Positions 53,731 to 64,000 of a DNA stretch of 64,000 nucleotides are shown here, in pieces (the first letter of the stretch is position 1; every line of letters begins with the position of its first letter). The stretch is from Dasypus novemcinctus. Lineage: Eukaryota > Chordata > Mammalia > Cingulata > Dasypodidae. The position numbers and the translations under genes were made by a program. The stretch lies in NCBI RefSeq assembly GCF_030445035.2, contig NC_080702.1, positions 28,722,053 through 28,786,052 of the forward strand, given 5' to 3'. The notes beneath the pieces were generated by a model that saw only the letters and a list, made by a program, of their open reading frames with translations, was not told the origin of the DNA and did not search any database.

Positions 53731-55935
53731 TTATCATATTACAAAGCTACAGTGGTCAAAACAGTATGGTACTGGCATAAAGATAAACACATTAATCAGT
53801 GGAATAGAAGGAGGTTCCAGAAATAAATTCTCACCGCTACAGCCAATTGGTTTTTGAAATACCTACCAAGTCCATGTTAAGGGGACAAAACAGTCTCTTC
53901 AACAAATGGTGTTGAGAGAACTACATATCCATAACCAAAAGAATGAAAGAGGATCCCAATCTCATTCCCTGTATAAGAATCAATTCAAAATGAATCAAAG
54001 ACCTATATATAAAAGCCAGGACCATAAAACTACTAGAAGAAAATGTAGGGAAACATCTTAAAAACTTTGTGGTAGGTGATGGTTTCTTGCGCCTTACACC
54101 CAAAGCACATGCAACAAAAGAAAACATAGATAAATGGGACCTCTTCAAAATTAAACACTTTTGCACCTCCCAGGACTTTATCAAAAGGGTGAAAAAGCAG
54201 CCAACTCAATGGGAGAAAGTATTTGGAAGTCACATATCTGATAAGGGTTTAATATCCATAATAGATAAGGAGATGTTACAACTCAACAATAAAAAGACAA
54301 ACGACCCAATTAAAAAATGGGCAAAAGATTTGAATAGGGGGAAGCGGATTTGGCCCAATGGATAGGGCGTCCGCCTACCACATGGGAGGTCCAAGGTTCA
54401 AACCCCGGGCCTCCTTGACCCGTGTGGAGCTGGCCCATGCGCAGTGCTGATGTGCGCAAGGAGTGCCCTGCCACGCAGGGGTGTCCCCCACGTAGGGGTG
54501 TCCCCCACGTAGGGGAGCCCCACGCGCAAGGAGTGCGCCCCATAAGGAGAGCCGCCCAGCGCGAAAGAAAGTGCAGCCTGCCCAGGAATGGCGCAGCACA
54601 CACGGAGAGCTGACACAACAAGATGACGCAACAAAAAGATACACAGATTCCCCTGCCGCAGACAAGAATACAAGGAGACACAGAAGAACACACAGCAAAT
54701 GGACACAGAGATCAGACAGCTGGGGGGGGGGGGCGGGGAAGGGGAGAGAAATAAATAAAAAATAAAAAATAAAACCTGGGAGCAGCTCTTGAGGTTAAAA
54801 AAAAAAGATTTGAATAGGCATTTGTCCAAAGAAGAAATACAAATGGCAAAAAAACACATGAAAAACTGTTCAGCATCACTAATGATTAGGGAAATGCAAA
54901 TCAAAACTATGAGATATCATTTCACACCTATCAGAATGGCCACTATTAAAAAGACAGCAAATGACAAGTGTCAGAGAAGATGTGGAGAGATAGGAACACT
55001 TACTCGCTGTTGATGGGAATGTAGAATGGTACAGCCACTGTGGAGGACTGTTTGGCAGTTCCTAAGGAAGTTGAATATAGACTTGCCACGTAACCCTGCA
55101 ATGCCACTACTGGGTATATACCCAGAAGAACTGAGAGCAGTGACATGGACATCTGCATGCCGATATTCATAGCGGCATTATTCACGATTGCCAAAAGCTG
55201 GAAACAATTCAGGTGTCCATCAACTGATGAATGGATAAACAAGCAGTGGTATATTCACAGGATGGAATATCATGCAACTGTCAAAAGAAATGAAGTCATA
55301 AGCATATGACAACGTGGATGAACCTGGAGGACATTATGTTGAGTGAAGCAAACAAGACACAAAAGGACAAATACTGTATGATTGCACTACTATGAACTAA
55401 ATATATTGTGTAACATATTGTATAATTCCCTTTATATAAAATGCAAATATAAATCAATTTATAAAGATGAAATTAGATTAGTGGTTATGTAGGGCTGGGG
55501 AAGGCATGCTAAAGGATGTGGAGTTTTTCTCTTTTTGGAGTAATGAAATGGTTCTAAAAATTTTTGTGGTGATGAATGCACAACATGTGATTATACTAAA
55601 TGTCATTGATTATACATAGTCATTGATCTATTTAGATAGATCATATGGTATGTGGCTATATCTCAAAAAACTGCTAAATAAATAAACAAATAACTGTAAG
55701 AATAGTTAGAAATAACAGCTATGTTCAGCAGGGGAAGCATAGATTGAGAGGTGAAGAACTTTCTTGTTTACTTGTTTGTTTTTTGTTTATTATTATTGAA
55801 AAAATGAAAATGCTCTAATAATGATTGAAATGATGAATGCACAACTATGTGATTTTACCAAATACCATTGATTGTACATTTTGGATGAATCATATGCTTA
55901 ATTAATATGTACCAATAAAATTGATTTGTACTTTA
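53731..55935 (+). mobile_element. L1 ORF2 C-terminal part and 3'UTR, sense, split by a SINE
   Basis: Plus-strand pieces read LTPKAHATKENIDKWDLFKI (54069-54335) and, after the [24 protein letters not shown] (near 54820), ending near the 3'UTR at about 55930. The frames are broken by stops and frameshifts. Confidence 0.88.
54339..54802 (+). mobile_element. DAS-type long SINE, sense, with extra 3' sequence between two A tails
   Basis: The perfect 16-bp duplication AAAAGATTTGAATAGG lies at 54323-54338 and 54803-54818. The body has a local tandem duplication, GGGTGTCCCCCACGTAG twice (54479-54513). The tail is AAATAAAAAATAAAA (to 54773), then CCTGGGAGCAGCTCTTGAGG and a second A-run. The 23 extra bases match no SINE body. 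Confidence 0.95.
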
Positions 55936-56200
55936 AAAATGTGGTTTATGCATACAATGTAGTAGTATTCAGCTGTAAGAAAAGGAATGAAGTTCTGATA
56001 CCTGCAAAAACATGGATGAACCTTGAAGACATCATGCTGAGAGAAAGAAGTCAGAACACAAAAAGACAAATGATTCCTGCTGATATGAAATAAGTAGAAT
56101 ACGCAAATTCATAGTCAGAAATTAGAAGACAGGTCACCTGGGGTAGAGCTGGGGAATGGGGAGTTAATGTCTTAACGGGTACAGAATTTCTTTTTGGTGT

Positions 56201-57190
56201 TGTAGCAGTTTGGTATGGTTTATGAATTCCAAAAATAGATATTGGATTACGTTTGTAATCTGGTCTGTACCTGGACATGATTAAATTATGATTAGGGCTC
56301 TGATTGGGCCACATCAGTAGGACATTGAGCCCCACCCCCTTGGTAGGTGGGGACTCACAGATAAAACTATACAGCAGAACAGAGTTGGAGTTTTTTTTCT
56401 TTTAGAATTTATTTTATTTATTCCTGCCCCCCCCCCCCCCGCCCCGTTGTCTGCTCTCTTGTGCCAATTCTCTGTGTGTTCTTCTGTGTCTGCTTGCATT
56501 CTCGGTGGCACCGGGAATCTGCGTCTCTTTCTGTTGCGTCATCTTGCTGCGTCAGCTCTCCGTGTGTGCAGCGCCACTCCTGGGCGGGCTGCACTTTTTT
56601 TCACATGGGCGGCTCTCCTTGCGGGGAGCACTCCTTGCGCATGGGGCTCCCCTACGCGGGGGGCACCCCTGCGTGACACAACACTACTTGCGTGCAGTAG
56701 CACTAAGCATGAGCCAGCTCCACACACAGGCCAAACTCTGGACCTCCTCTATGGTAGGTGGACACTCTATCAGTTGAGCCACGTCTGCTTCCCTGGAGTT
56801 GAAGTTTTGATGTTGGAGTTCCTGATGCTGGAGCCTTGAGCTGGAACCCTGGGAAGGAAGCACACAGAGGAGCTTTGCCATGAGGAAAGAGAGAAGGCCC
56901 CAGGAAGAGAAAAAGTCACTTGCCTAATAGTCTACAGATGGCCTTGTGGAGAAAACAGAGGAACTGAGCCAGAAAAAATGAACCCCTGGAAGAGAGGAAC
57001 CCAGGAAGCCTGAACCCTCAGAGACGTTGGCCGCCATCTTGCTGCAACACGTGGAAATAGACTTTGGTGAGAGAAGTAACTTACACTTTAAGGTCTGGTA
57101 ACATAAGCTTCTCCTCCAAATAAATACCCTTTATGAAAACCAACCAATTTCTGGCATTTTGCATCAGCACCCCTTTGGCTGACTCATACA
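56201..57190 (+). mobile_element. LTR, TGTAGCAG family, sense, with SINE inside
   Basis: It runs from TGTAGCAGTTTGGTATGG to CTGACTCATACA. The flanks GGTGT and GGCAA match at only two of five positions, so the duplication is decayed. Net length is about 590 bases without the SINE. Confidence 0.88.
56398..56795 (-). mobile_element. DAS-type long SINE, antisense, inside LTR
   Basis: TTGGAGTT before and CTGGAGTT after form the target duplication. It is rich in CpG (CCCTACGCGGGGGGCACC) and lacks a small part of the head (CACACACAGGCCAAACTCTGG). Confidence 0.9.
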
Positions 57191-57559
57191 GGCAAGATGG
57201 AAAAGTTTGGGTCAATAATGGCGGTGATGGTAGCACAAGATTGTGAATGTCATTAACACCCCTGAATTTGTACTTGACAGTGGTTAACATGGGAAATTTT
57301 AGGTTATATATGCGTTACCACAATTTAAAAAAAAACCATAGAACTGTACAACACAAAGAGTGAACCCTAGTCTATAATATATAATTAATAATATAGTTAT
57401 AGAACCATGTAATTATAATAATATTGATTCCTCAGTTGTAACAAATGTTCCCCCACTAAAGCAAATTGTGAATACTAGGAAAAATCATGGGGGAGTGTAT
57501 ATGGGAACTCAGCTTTCCGCATGATTTTTCTGTAAATCGACAAGTGCTCACAAATTTAA

Positions 57560-57945
57560 AAAATAAACAAATACCCACGAACCGGCTGGTTTCAACAACA
57601 GGAATGTATTGTTTCACGGTTCTGGAGGCTAGAATTCCAGAATCACGGCCCGGGCAGGCTCTGCTTTCCCCAAAGGCTGGTGCTTTCTGGCGGTGGGTTG
57701 GCAACATCCATACCTCAGCCTCTGGCTCCGTCCTCGGCCATCTGCCTCCCCGTCTGTCGCCCGCTGGCTCCTGCTTAAAGGACTCCAGGTCCATTGGGTC
57801 AAGCCCACCTCATTCATTTTGACCTCGCCTGGACTAGTAACACCTTCAAAGACCCTATTTACAAATGAGTTCATATCCCCAGGACAGGGGTTAGGCCCTG
57901 AACTTGTCTTTCTCGAGGACGTGATTCCATCCAGAACAAGGAGCT
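57560..57945 (-). mobile_element. MLT1-type LTR, antisense
   Basis: It contains GTTTCACGGTTCTGGAGGCT, CTGGCTCCTGCTTAAAGGAC and GTAACACCTTCAAAGACCC. The left end is truncated. Confidence 0.85.
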
Positions 57946-58479
57946 GGAGAAATTGGGGGGTGGGTATCTCCTAAGACCAGGCACCAGCCAGTACCACATC
58001 TATTTCCAGAGTCCCGTCCCTGGGCCTCCCTGCTCAGCCCAGACTTGTCCAGCCTTAAGGAGAGGAACTCAGAAAAATGTGGAGGGGCCACATCCTACAG
58101 GCTGAACCCCCAAAGGGACATGGGGCAGCCAGAGGAAACTCCCTGGGCCTCCCAGTCTGCCCTGAGCCAGTTCCAGCAACTGGAACGGAACTGAGAAAGT
58201 TTACACAAGGGGTCCCCAACTCTTGGACCCCACATGGAGACCCACCCTGGCTTGGAATGCCCTTCAGAAGGGCACTTAGGAAATCTTCGGGGAGAAGATA
58301 ATCAAATGATGCATAGGTTTGGATCTATGGCAGGTCTGTCTCCCTGGACCTCTCATAGTGTCCCATGCCAGAGCAAACTGTAGCCCTGAACCATTGATGA
58401 CCTTGTCCATAGGCCTCGGCAATGAAGCGGGTTGCACAGTGTGAAAAAAAATAAAAGATGTAAAATGACAAAATGACCA
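57946..58479. other. Intergenic, nothing recognised
   Basis: GC-moderate single-copy-looking sequence, with no supported gene. Confidence 0.4.
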
Positions 58480-59010
58480 ATAAGCACATGAAAAGATGCT
58501 CAACATCATTATCCTTTATCCAAACCAAAGCCACAATGTGACAACACTTCACACCCACAAAGATATAATAGTAATAAAAATAATAAGTGTTGGAGAGAAT
58601 ATGGAGAAATTGGAACTCTACTGCATTGTCAGTGACAAGCAAAATGGTGCAGCCACTGTGGAAACAATATGGCGGCTCCTCCAAAAGTTCCATATAGACT
58701 TGATTGCCAAACGACCCAGCCATTCCTGTTCTAGGTCTATACCCAGAGAGAGTGAAAACAAAGTCTCAGACAGATACTTATACACCGATGTGCATAGCTG
58801 CAATATTCACAGCAGCCAAAAGGTGGCAGCAACCCAAGGGTCCATCAACAGATGACTGGCTCAACAAAATGTGGTCTAGCTCTGCAATGGAGATACAAAT
58901 CCGTATATACGTACAATTCAGCCATGAGATAGAATGAAGTTCTGAGACATGCTGCAACATGGACAAACCTTGAAAACTTGATGCTCACTGAAATAAGCCA
59001 GATACACAGG
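58480..59010 (+). mobile_element. L1 ORF2 3' fragment, sense
   Basis: It contains ACATGAAAAGATGCTCAACA, GTGCAGCCACTGTGGAAAC and GGTCCATCAACAGATGA, typical of the ORF2 end. Minus-strand frames here are shadows. Confidence 0.85.
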
Positions 59011-59239
59011 GGCCCATGAGCACGACCCGGAGGGCCAGTGCATCTTTGCATTTTGCAACCCAAGCACCTCACAGGCTTCCCCTAATCCCAGCCCCGGCCA
59101 GCGCTGTCTGTCTCTGGGTGACCGCCTTATCCCAGGGTTCAGTGTACTGGGAAGTCCCAATGCTCACAGGTACAATAATAATAGAGGTGATATGTGTTCT
59201 CCTGTCTGCACTGTAGAGAAGTGTCCGTGAGGCGGTTTT

Positions 59240-59430
59240 GCAGGATGCAGAGTGACTGGAGCCAGATGCCTTGGGTTTGTGTCCTGGCTCTGACGTGTGC
59301 TGGCTGGCAGACCCTGCGCCCCTTACTTAATCTCCTGGGATGTCAGTTTTTTATGGTAAAATGAGAATAATAATAATGATGCTGCCTTCTTTCTAGGGTT
59401 GTCTTCAGGATTAAATGAATTCATGCACAG
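59240..59430 (+). mobile_element. MIR, sense
   Basis: It has a MIR-like body: GGTTTGTGTCCTGGCTCTG, CTTAATCTCCTGGGATGTCAG, then AAATGAGAATAATAATAATG. Confidence 0.75.
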
Positions 59431-59531
59431 AAAGCATATAGTAAATATTCAATATAGTAAATATTCAATAACTGTTAGTAGAACATAATAGTATTAAATA
59501 CACTGAGTGGGGAAAAACACATTCGTACCTT

Positions 59532-59953
59532 TTTTTTTTAAGATTTATTTATTTATTTCTCTCTCTCCCCTTCCCCCACCCTCCCCAGTTGTCTGTTCTC
59601 TGTGTCTATTTGCTGCGTCTTCTTCTTTGTCTGCTTCTGTTGCTTCTGTTGTTGTCAGCGGCACAGGAATATGTGTTTCTTTTTGTTGCGTCATCTTGCT
59701 GTGTCAGCTCTCCGTGTGTGAGGCACCACTCCTGGGCAGGCTGCACTTTCTTTCACGCTGGGTGGCTCTCCTTACAGGACGCACTCCTTGCACATGGGGC
59801 TCCCCTACGTGGGGACACCCCTGCACGGCACTCCTTGTGCACATCAGCACTGCGCGTGGGCCAGCTCCACACGGGTCAGGAGGCCTGGAGTTTGAACCCT
59901 GGACCTCCCATGTGGTACGCAGACGCCCTGTCCATTGGGCCAAGTCTGCTTTC
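59532..59953 (-). mobile_element. DAS-type long SINE, antisense
   Basis: The flanks CACATTCGTACCTT (59518-59531) and CACATTTGTACCTT (59954-59967) form a 14-bp duplication with one change. Confidence 0.93.
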
Positions 59954-60063
59954 CACATTTGTACCTTGATGTTGACATTTATTTCCATGTGGTGTCCTTT
60001 TACCTTTCTTTAAATTATATTTACATGCTTAGTCATTGGTGGCTATTAAACAGGTTTATTCTT

Positions 60064-60465
60064 TTCTTTTTCAAGATTTATTTTTTATTTATTTCTCTCC
60101 CCTTCCCCGCCCCCCAGTTGCCTGCTCTCTGTGTCCATTCACTGTGTGTTCTTCTGTGTCCACTTGCATTCTTGTCAGCAGCACCAGGAATCTGTCTCCT
60201 TTTTGTTGCATCGGTTTGCTGCATCAGCTCTCCGTGTGTGCAGCACCACTCCTGGGCAGGCTGTGCTTTTTGCACGCGGAACAGCTCTACTAGCAGGGTA
60301 CACCCCCTACACGGGAGACACCCCTGCGTGGCACAGCATTCCCTGTGCACATCAGCTCTGCGCGTGGGCCAGCTCACCATACGGGTCAAGAGGCCCTGGG
60401 TTTGAACCCTGGGCCTCCCATATGGTAGGCAGACACTCTCAGTTGAGCCAAATTGGCTTCCCAAT
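60064..60465 (-). mobile_element. DAS-type long SINE, antisense
   Basis: The perfect duplication AGGTTTATTCTT lies at 60052-60063 and 60466-60477. Confidence 0.93.
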
Positions 60466-60479
60466 AGGTTTATTCTTAG

Positions 60480-61270
60480 ATTAAGTTTTATTTTTATATA
60501 ACAGTTTAAGCAACTGGGGCATTCATGTTCATTTTCGGATTGTTTTCTCCAGCCTAAGGCATCGGCTTTAGACAGTGATCCAAACTGCACGCCCCATGCA
60601 AGAGCGAATATCTAGCTGCTAGAGAGCTTATCTTTATGGCTCAATATCCACGGCACATGGCACTTCCTTTTCTTCCAATGCACTTGCCCGCTCCCGGGCC
60701 AGTGAGCCCCAAATCCTTTAGACCCACTGTAACGGACATCAAAACCAGTGATCTGAATATCAGAACAAATATTTATTTCGCAACTGTCTCGCACTAGACT
60801 TGGATCAGTCTGGAACCACAAGGAAGAGCTCCAAGTCCCCATCACTCTCCAGTAAATCCGAGTACCACGGCTGTGCTGATAGACGTTCAGCAACCGACGT
60901 TTCGAGAGCTGAGCCAGAGGCCCTGATCTGCAGCACTTACCAATCGCCGTGGTGTAAACGGTTCTACCAGGGCCATTTCAAGTTGCCGCCAAATGCAGAG
61001 TGGGCGAGAAGAGTTTCAAGTCGCTTAGTGTAGAGTTTGGAGAAGATTTGCTACCGAATGGCTCTTGCAAACTAGCTGTGGTTCCAGAGCACCACTGGCC
61101 CTCAGAGAAGACCACCCTTGCCAGGGAAATGTCCAAGAGTTAATCTGGCAACAGAGAGGTTCTCTCACTGGACGTCGGCATTATCAACACTGATGTGCTC
61201 AGCCCTTGCTCTCGGCTGCACCTGTTCCACATGGGCCACAAGGACTGACTCACTGAGTTCTCGTGCCAAC
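60480..61270. other. Unassigned single-copy-looking stretch
   Basis: No repeat is recognised. CpGs are moderately frequent (60880-61020). The 77-codon frame at 60800-61033 shows no domain. It could hold a regulatory element or an old pseudogene that I cannot name. Confidence 0.4.
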
Positions 61271-61274
61271 GCTA

Positions 61275-61400
61275 ATTCCTACTGACAGATGCAGTAACTG
61301 AGGCACAGAAAAGTTGGGTAATTTGCCCAGGGTCACCCAAGTCACGGGGGGTGGAGGTAGGATTCTCACCCAGGCCTCTCTCTTCTGTGCATTCTTTCTC
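61275..61400 (+). mobile_element. MIR, sense
   Basis: The MIR core ACTGAGGCACAGAAAAGTTG, then TTTGCCCAGGGTCACCCAAG, is clear. Confidence 0.85.
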
Positions 61401-61419
61401 TCTCTCCAAAACCTCTTTA

Positions 61420-61580
61420 AACCTCAGAATGCCCATCGCAGCACCTTATTTGCTTTCCTCATCCCATCAATAACACGTAATGATTTATCATTTTGTTACT
61501 TTTCTTTGGTAGGCACCACTCCCACCAGATTGTAAACCTCTGAGAACAGGAAATAAGGTGGGGGCTCAATAAATAGTGTT
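61420..61580 (+). mobile_element. L2-like 3' end, sense
   Basis: CCAGATTGTAAACCTCTGAG and GGGGCTCAATAAATAGTGTT match the usual end of L2 elements. Confidence 0.65.
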
Positions 61581-61995
61581 GGGCGGCGGACTTGGCCCAG
61601 TGGTTAGGGCGTCCGTCTACCACATGGGAGGTCCGCGGTTCAAACCCCGGGCCTCCTTGACCCGTGTGGAGCTGGCCATGCGCAGTGCTGATGCGCGCAA
61701 GGAGTGCCCTGCCACGCAGGGGTGTCCCCGTGTAGGGGAGCCCCACGCACAAGGAGTGCACCCCGTAAGGAGAGCCGCCCAGCACGAAAGAAAGTGCAGC
61801 CTGCCCAGGAATGGCGCCGCCCACATGGAGAACCGAAACAAGATGACACAACAAAAAGAAACACAGATTCCCGTGCCGCTGACAACAACAGAAGTGGACA
61901 AAGAAGACGCAGCAAATAGACACAGAATAGACAACTGGGGTGGGGGGGGCAGGGGAGAGAAATAAATGAATAAATAAATAAATCTTTAAAAAAAT
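61581..61995 (+). mobile_element. DAS-type long SINE, sense
   Basis: The duplication ATAGTGTT lies just before 61581 and at 61996-62003. The head is GGGCGGCGGACTTGGCCCAG. CpG-rich. Confidence 0.93.
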
Positions 61996-62026
61996 ATAGT
62001 GTTAAATGCAAAAAAAAAAAAAGACA

Positions 62027-62392
62027 CGTAGCAGTTTGATATGGTTATGAAGTCCAAAAGTAGATATTGGATTATGTTTGTAATCTGGTCTGTACCTGGG
62101 CATGATTCAGTTATGATTAGGGCTTTTGATTGGGCCACGTCATTAGGGCATTGAGTCCCCACCCCTTGGTGGGCGGGGACTCACAGGTAAAAGGCATGGC
62201 AAAGGGCAGAGTTGGGGGGGTTGATGTTGGAGTTTTGATGTTGGAGTTTGATACTGAAGCTTTAAACTGGAGCCCCAGGAAGTCAGCTCACAGAGGAAAG
62301 AAAAGCCAGCCCCAGGAAGTAGGGACCTGAGCCAGGAAAAGAACACAGAGGAATAGAGAGAGCTCCTTAGACACAGCAGAAACCCCAGTGCG
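62027..62392 (+). mobile_element. LTR, TGTAGCAG family, sense, 3'-truncated
   Basis: It starts CGTAGCAGTTTGATATGG (first T changed) and follows the family to CCAGGAAGTCAGCTCACAG. The last third is missing and SINE tail sequence follows. Confidence 0.82.
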
Positions 62393-62396
62393 GACA

Positions 62397-62500
62397 AACA
62401 GAAGTGGACAAAGAAGACGCAGCAAATAGACACAGAGAACAGACAACCGGGGTGGGGGGGAAGGGGAGAGAAATAAATAAATAAATCTTTTAAAAAAAAA
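62397..62500 (+). mobile_element. SINE 3' part only, sense
   Basis: It begins within the body (AACAGAAGTGGACAAAGAAG) and runs to the AAATCTTTTAAAAAAAA tail. The head is missing. Confidence 0.8.
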
Positions 62501-62830
62501 AAAGGGCTCTCCAGAGATCCTATTAAAACGAGGCCAAATGGGATCAGGCTGAGCCGGAATCCAATATGCCCAGAGTCCCCAGAAGCAGAGGAAAATGGGG
62601 CCTTCAAGGAGACACGGGGACACGGACGGCCGAGTGTCGCAGGCAGAGATTACGTCACAGATGGCCGGCAAGCCGCCATTGGAGGGCACCAGACTTTGGA
62701 GAAAGCGCATTCCTGCTGACACCTTGATTTTGGCCTTCAGGCCTCCAAACCAGGGGGTGACAGTCCTCCTGTCTCAGCCGACCCATGGTGTGCATTACAG
62801 CAGAATCCAGGCAAACGGTGACACCAGGGC
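62501..62830 (+). mobile_element. MLT1-type LTR fragment, sense
   Basis: GCTGACACCTTGATTTTGGC, then CTTCAGGCCTCCAAACC, is the 3' half of an MLT1 in sense. The part from 62501 is consistent but weaker. Confidence 0.6.
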
Positions 62831-64000
62831 ACCCGTGGTGGCCTAGGTCGGTCCCGCCTTTGGAGGGAACGCCTCGCGCTCAGCAGCCGCCTGCCTAGTT
62901 CCCGGGTGCCGCTCTCCCTCTGGGGGCGGCTGCAATCTCAGGGGGCCCCGTTCCGCCACCCCCGCAGGCCTCCTGGGCTCTCCCTGGGGCTCTGAATCTC
63001 ACCCAGGCTGGATGGGGACGTGGAGACGTTTTTCAGGAGGCACCACCAGAAGACCACCGCCTGGTCCAGGTGCCATCCTGAGACCCTCCCGCTGGCCTGC
63101 ACCTGTCCCCATCACCTAGCTACAGCTTAGCAAGCTTTAGGGGGGCGTGTGTGGCATCCTCCACGGGTCTCTGGTTGGCCCAGGATGGCGCCCTCTTTGG
63201 AGAGGACTTAGTTATGTTTTCAGGAGGAACGAGTGACAACTGGGCACAAGGTGCCATCCTGAGCCCGTCTGAACCCTGTCACCAGGCGGATCCTTATCAA
63301 CAACTTGGTGGCATCTCCCGTGACCAGGTCCCAAGCAGGATGGCTGGGGAGAGGGAAACGGAAAAGTCTGCAGGAGGCCCCTCCAGCGACGGGACACCAG
63401 TCCCGGGGTGTCCTCCCCAGGCCTGCCTAGCCGCCCAGGACTCATGTCCTGGATTTAGAAGTCTTTTCTGGAGCCCGTGGGGCCATCAGGCCTACGTAAG
63501 AGCGCAGCCAGGCCCGGGGTGCCCTCTGCTGGCCAGCTGTGGGATGGACTTGGGGATCTTGACAGGCAGCTGGTCCTGCGTGGGGCCGTGGCCAGGTCGG
63601 TTATCCTCCCTGGGGCTCCCCAGCCAGCCAGGCCCACCCTCCTCCCCAGAGGAGGACTTGGACCAATTGGGGGAACGCACCTAAAACAGGGACCCCCGGG
63701 GAGCCACGGGTGGGCCCGGGAGCCCTCCCCGAGCCTCCCCGTCTGGGCGAGACCAGTCCTGGGGTTGGGAGGGGATTAGAAAGCGGCGGGGAGGGGATCT
63801 CCTGGCTGGGCTGGCGCACGCCCTCCAGACGGAGCCTTCAAAGTGTGGGGAGGGGCGTCCTGCCCTGGGCTGTACCTGGGCCAGCCCCCACCCCCCACCC
63901 GGAGGGCCCAGTGCAGGCGGCAAAGGGGCACAGAGCCCTGCCAGGCCTCTCCAGGGCCCTCCCTCCGGGGAGAAGTTTAGACAAGGCTTTGGGGGGCGCG
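62831..64000. other. GC-rich right end, no gene recognised
   Basis: GC content rises and CpGs become frequent, most strongly after 63650. A 177-codon plus frame (63151-63684) is Gly/Pro/Ser-rich, has no domain, and is overlapped by equally long frames on both strands, which is typical of GC-rich non-coding DNA. The block may be the shore of a CpG island or subtelomere-like sequence continuing past the window. Confidence 0.45.

Larger units (their letters stand above)
55936..57545 (+). mobile_element. L1 3' end, sense, split by an LTR
   Basis: Parts 55936-56200 (GAATGAAGTTCTGATACCTG, then ATGGATGAACCTTGAAGAC) and 57191-57545 (CATAGAACTGTACAACACAAA, ATGATTTTTCTGTAAATCG) form one ORF2-end plus 3'UTR. 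The LTR at 56201-57190 separates them. Confidence 0.8.

Noticed and set aside
54398..54904. 168-codon minus-strand frame with Cys-rich sequence
   Set aside because: It lies almost wholly in the antisense of the SINE at 54339-54802 and continues into L1 sequence.
63151..63684. 177-codon plus-strand frame at the GC-rich end
   Set aside because: Low-complexity composition, no recognisable domain, and overlapping long frames on both strands, as expected by chance in GC-rich DNA.

Overview
The window is mammalian genomic DNA, most probably from an armadillo (Dasypus or a close xenarthran). The main evidence is about 35 copies of a tRNA-derived SINE with an armadillo DAS-SINE layout: an RNA polymerase III A box and B box at the head, a 300-base body, and a tail like AGAGAAATAAATAAATCTTTAAA. 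Placental-wide repeats are also present: L1, MLT1 LTRs, ERVL, MIR and L2. There are no bacterial-style operons, and most long open frames are chance frames inside repeats. Repeat family names come from recognition, not from a database search.

Layout. 0-3 kb: the last two coding exons of a C2H2 zinc-finger gene (plus strand), with the upstream exons outside the window. 3-9 kb: non-coding sequence and SINEs, then a CpG-rich, promoter-like block at 8.24-8.78 kb. 9-14.5 kb: SINEs, an antisense L1 carrying a CpG-rich solo LTR with a 6-bp target duplication (10323-10868), and a minus-strand vomeronasal type-2 receptor (V2R) pseudogene broken by one L1 and two SINEs. 14.7-19.9 kb: a minus-strand MaLR-like provirus with both LTRs, broken by SINEs and by a younger class I-like solo LTR.

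21.7-33.5 kb: a heavily nested minus-strand ERVL-type element with RNase H and integrase remnants, invaded by LTRs, SINEs and L1s. One of these L1s (28613-32561) has an intact 5' end with a YY1-like site and duplicated 5'UTR units, but has lost most of ORF2. 34-43 kb: antisense L1 with ORF1 and 5'UTR, a hAT-like fragment, and nested SINEs. 43.5-49.1 kb: two antisense LTRs and a plus-strand MaLR-like provirus with a tRNA-Leu-like primer site, 60-bp tandem repeats and a 3' LTR that appears partly inverted.

49-59 kb: SINEs, MLT1 LTRs, a degenerate minisatellite split by an MLT1, and sense L1 fragments. 59-64 kb: MIR, L2, SINEs, one more LTR and a GC-rich end. The only gene that could still be translated is the zinc-finger gene. 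The V2R copy is dead. The rest is a layered record of retrotransposition, and many layers can be ordered from target-site duplications.
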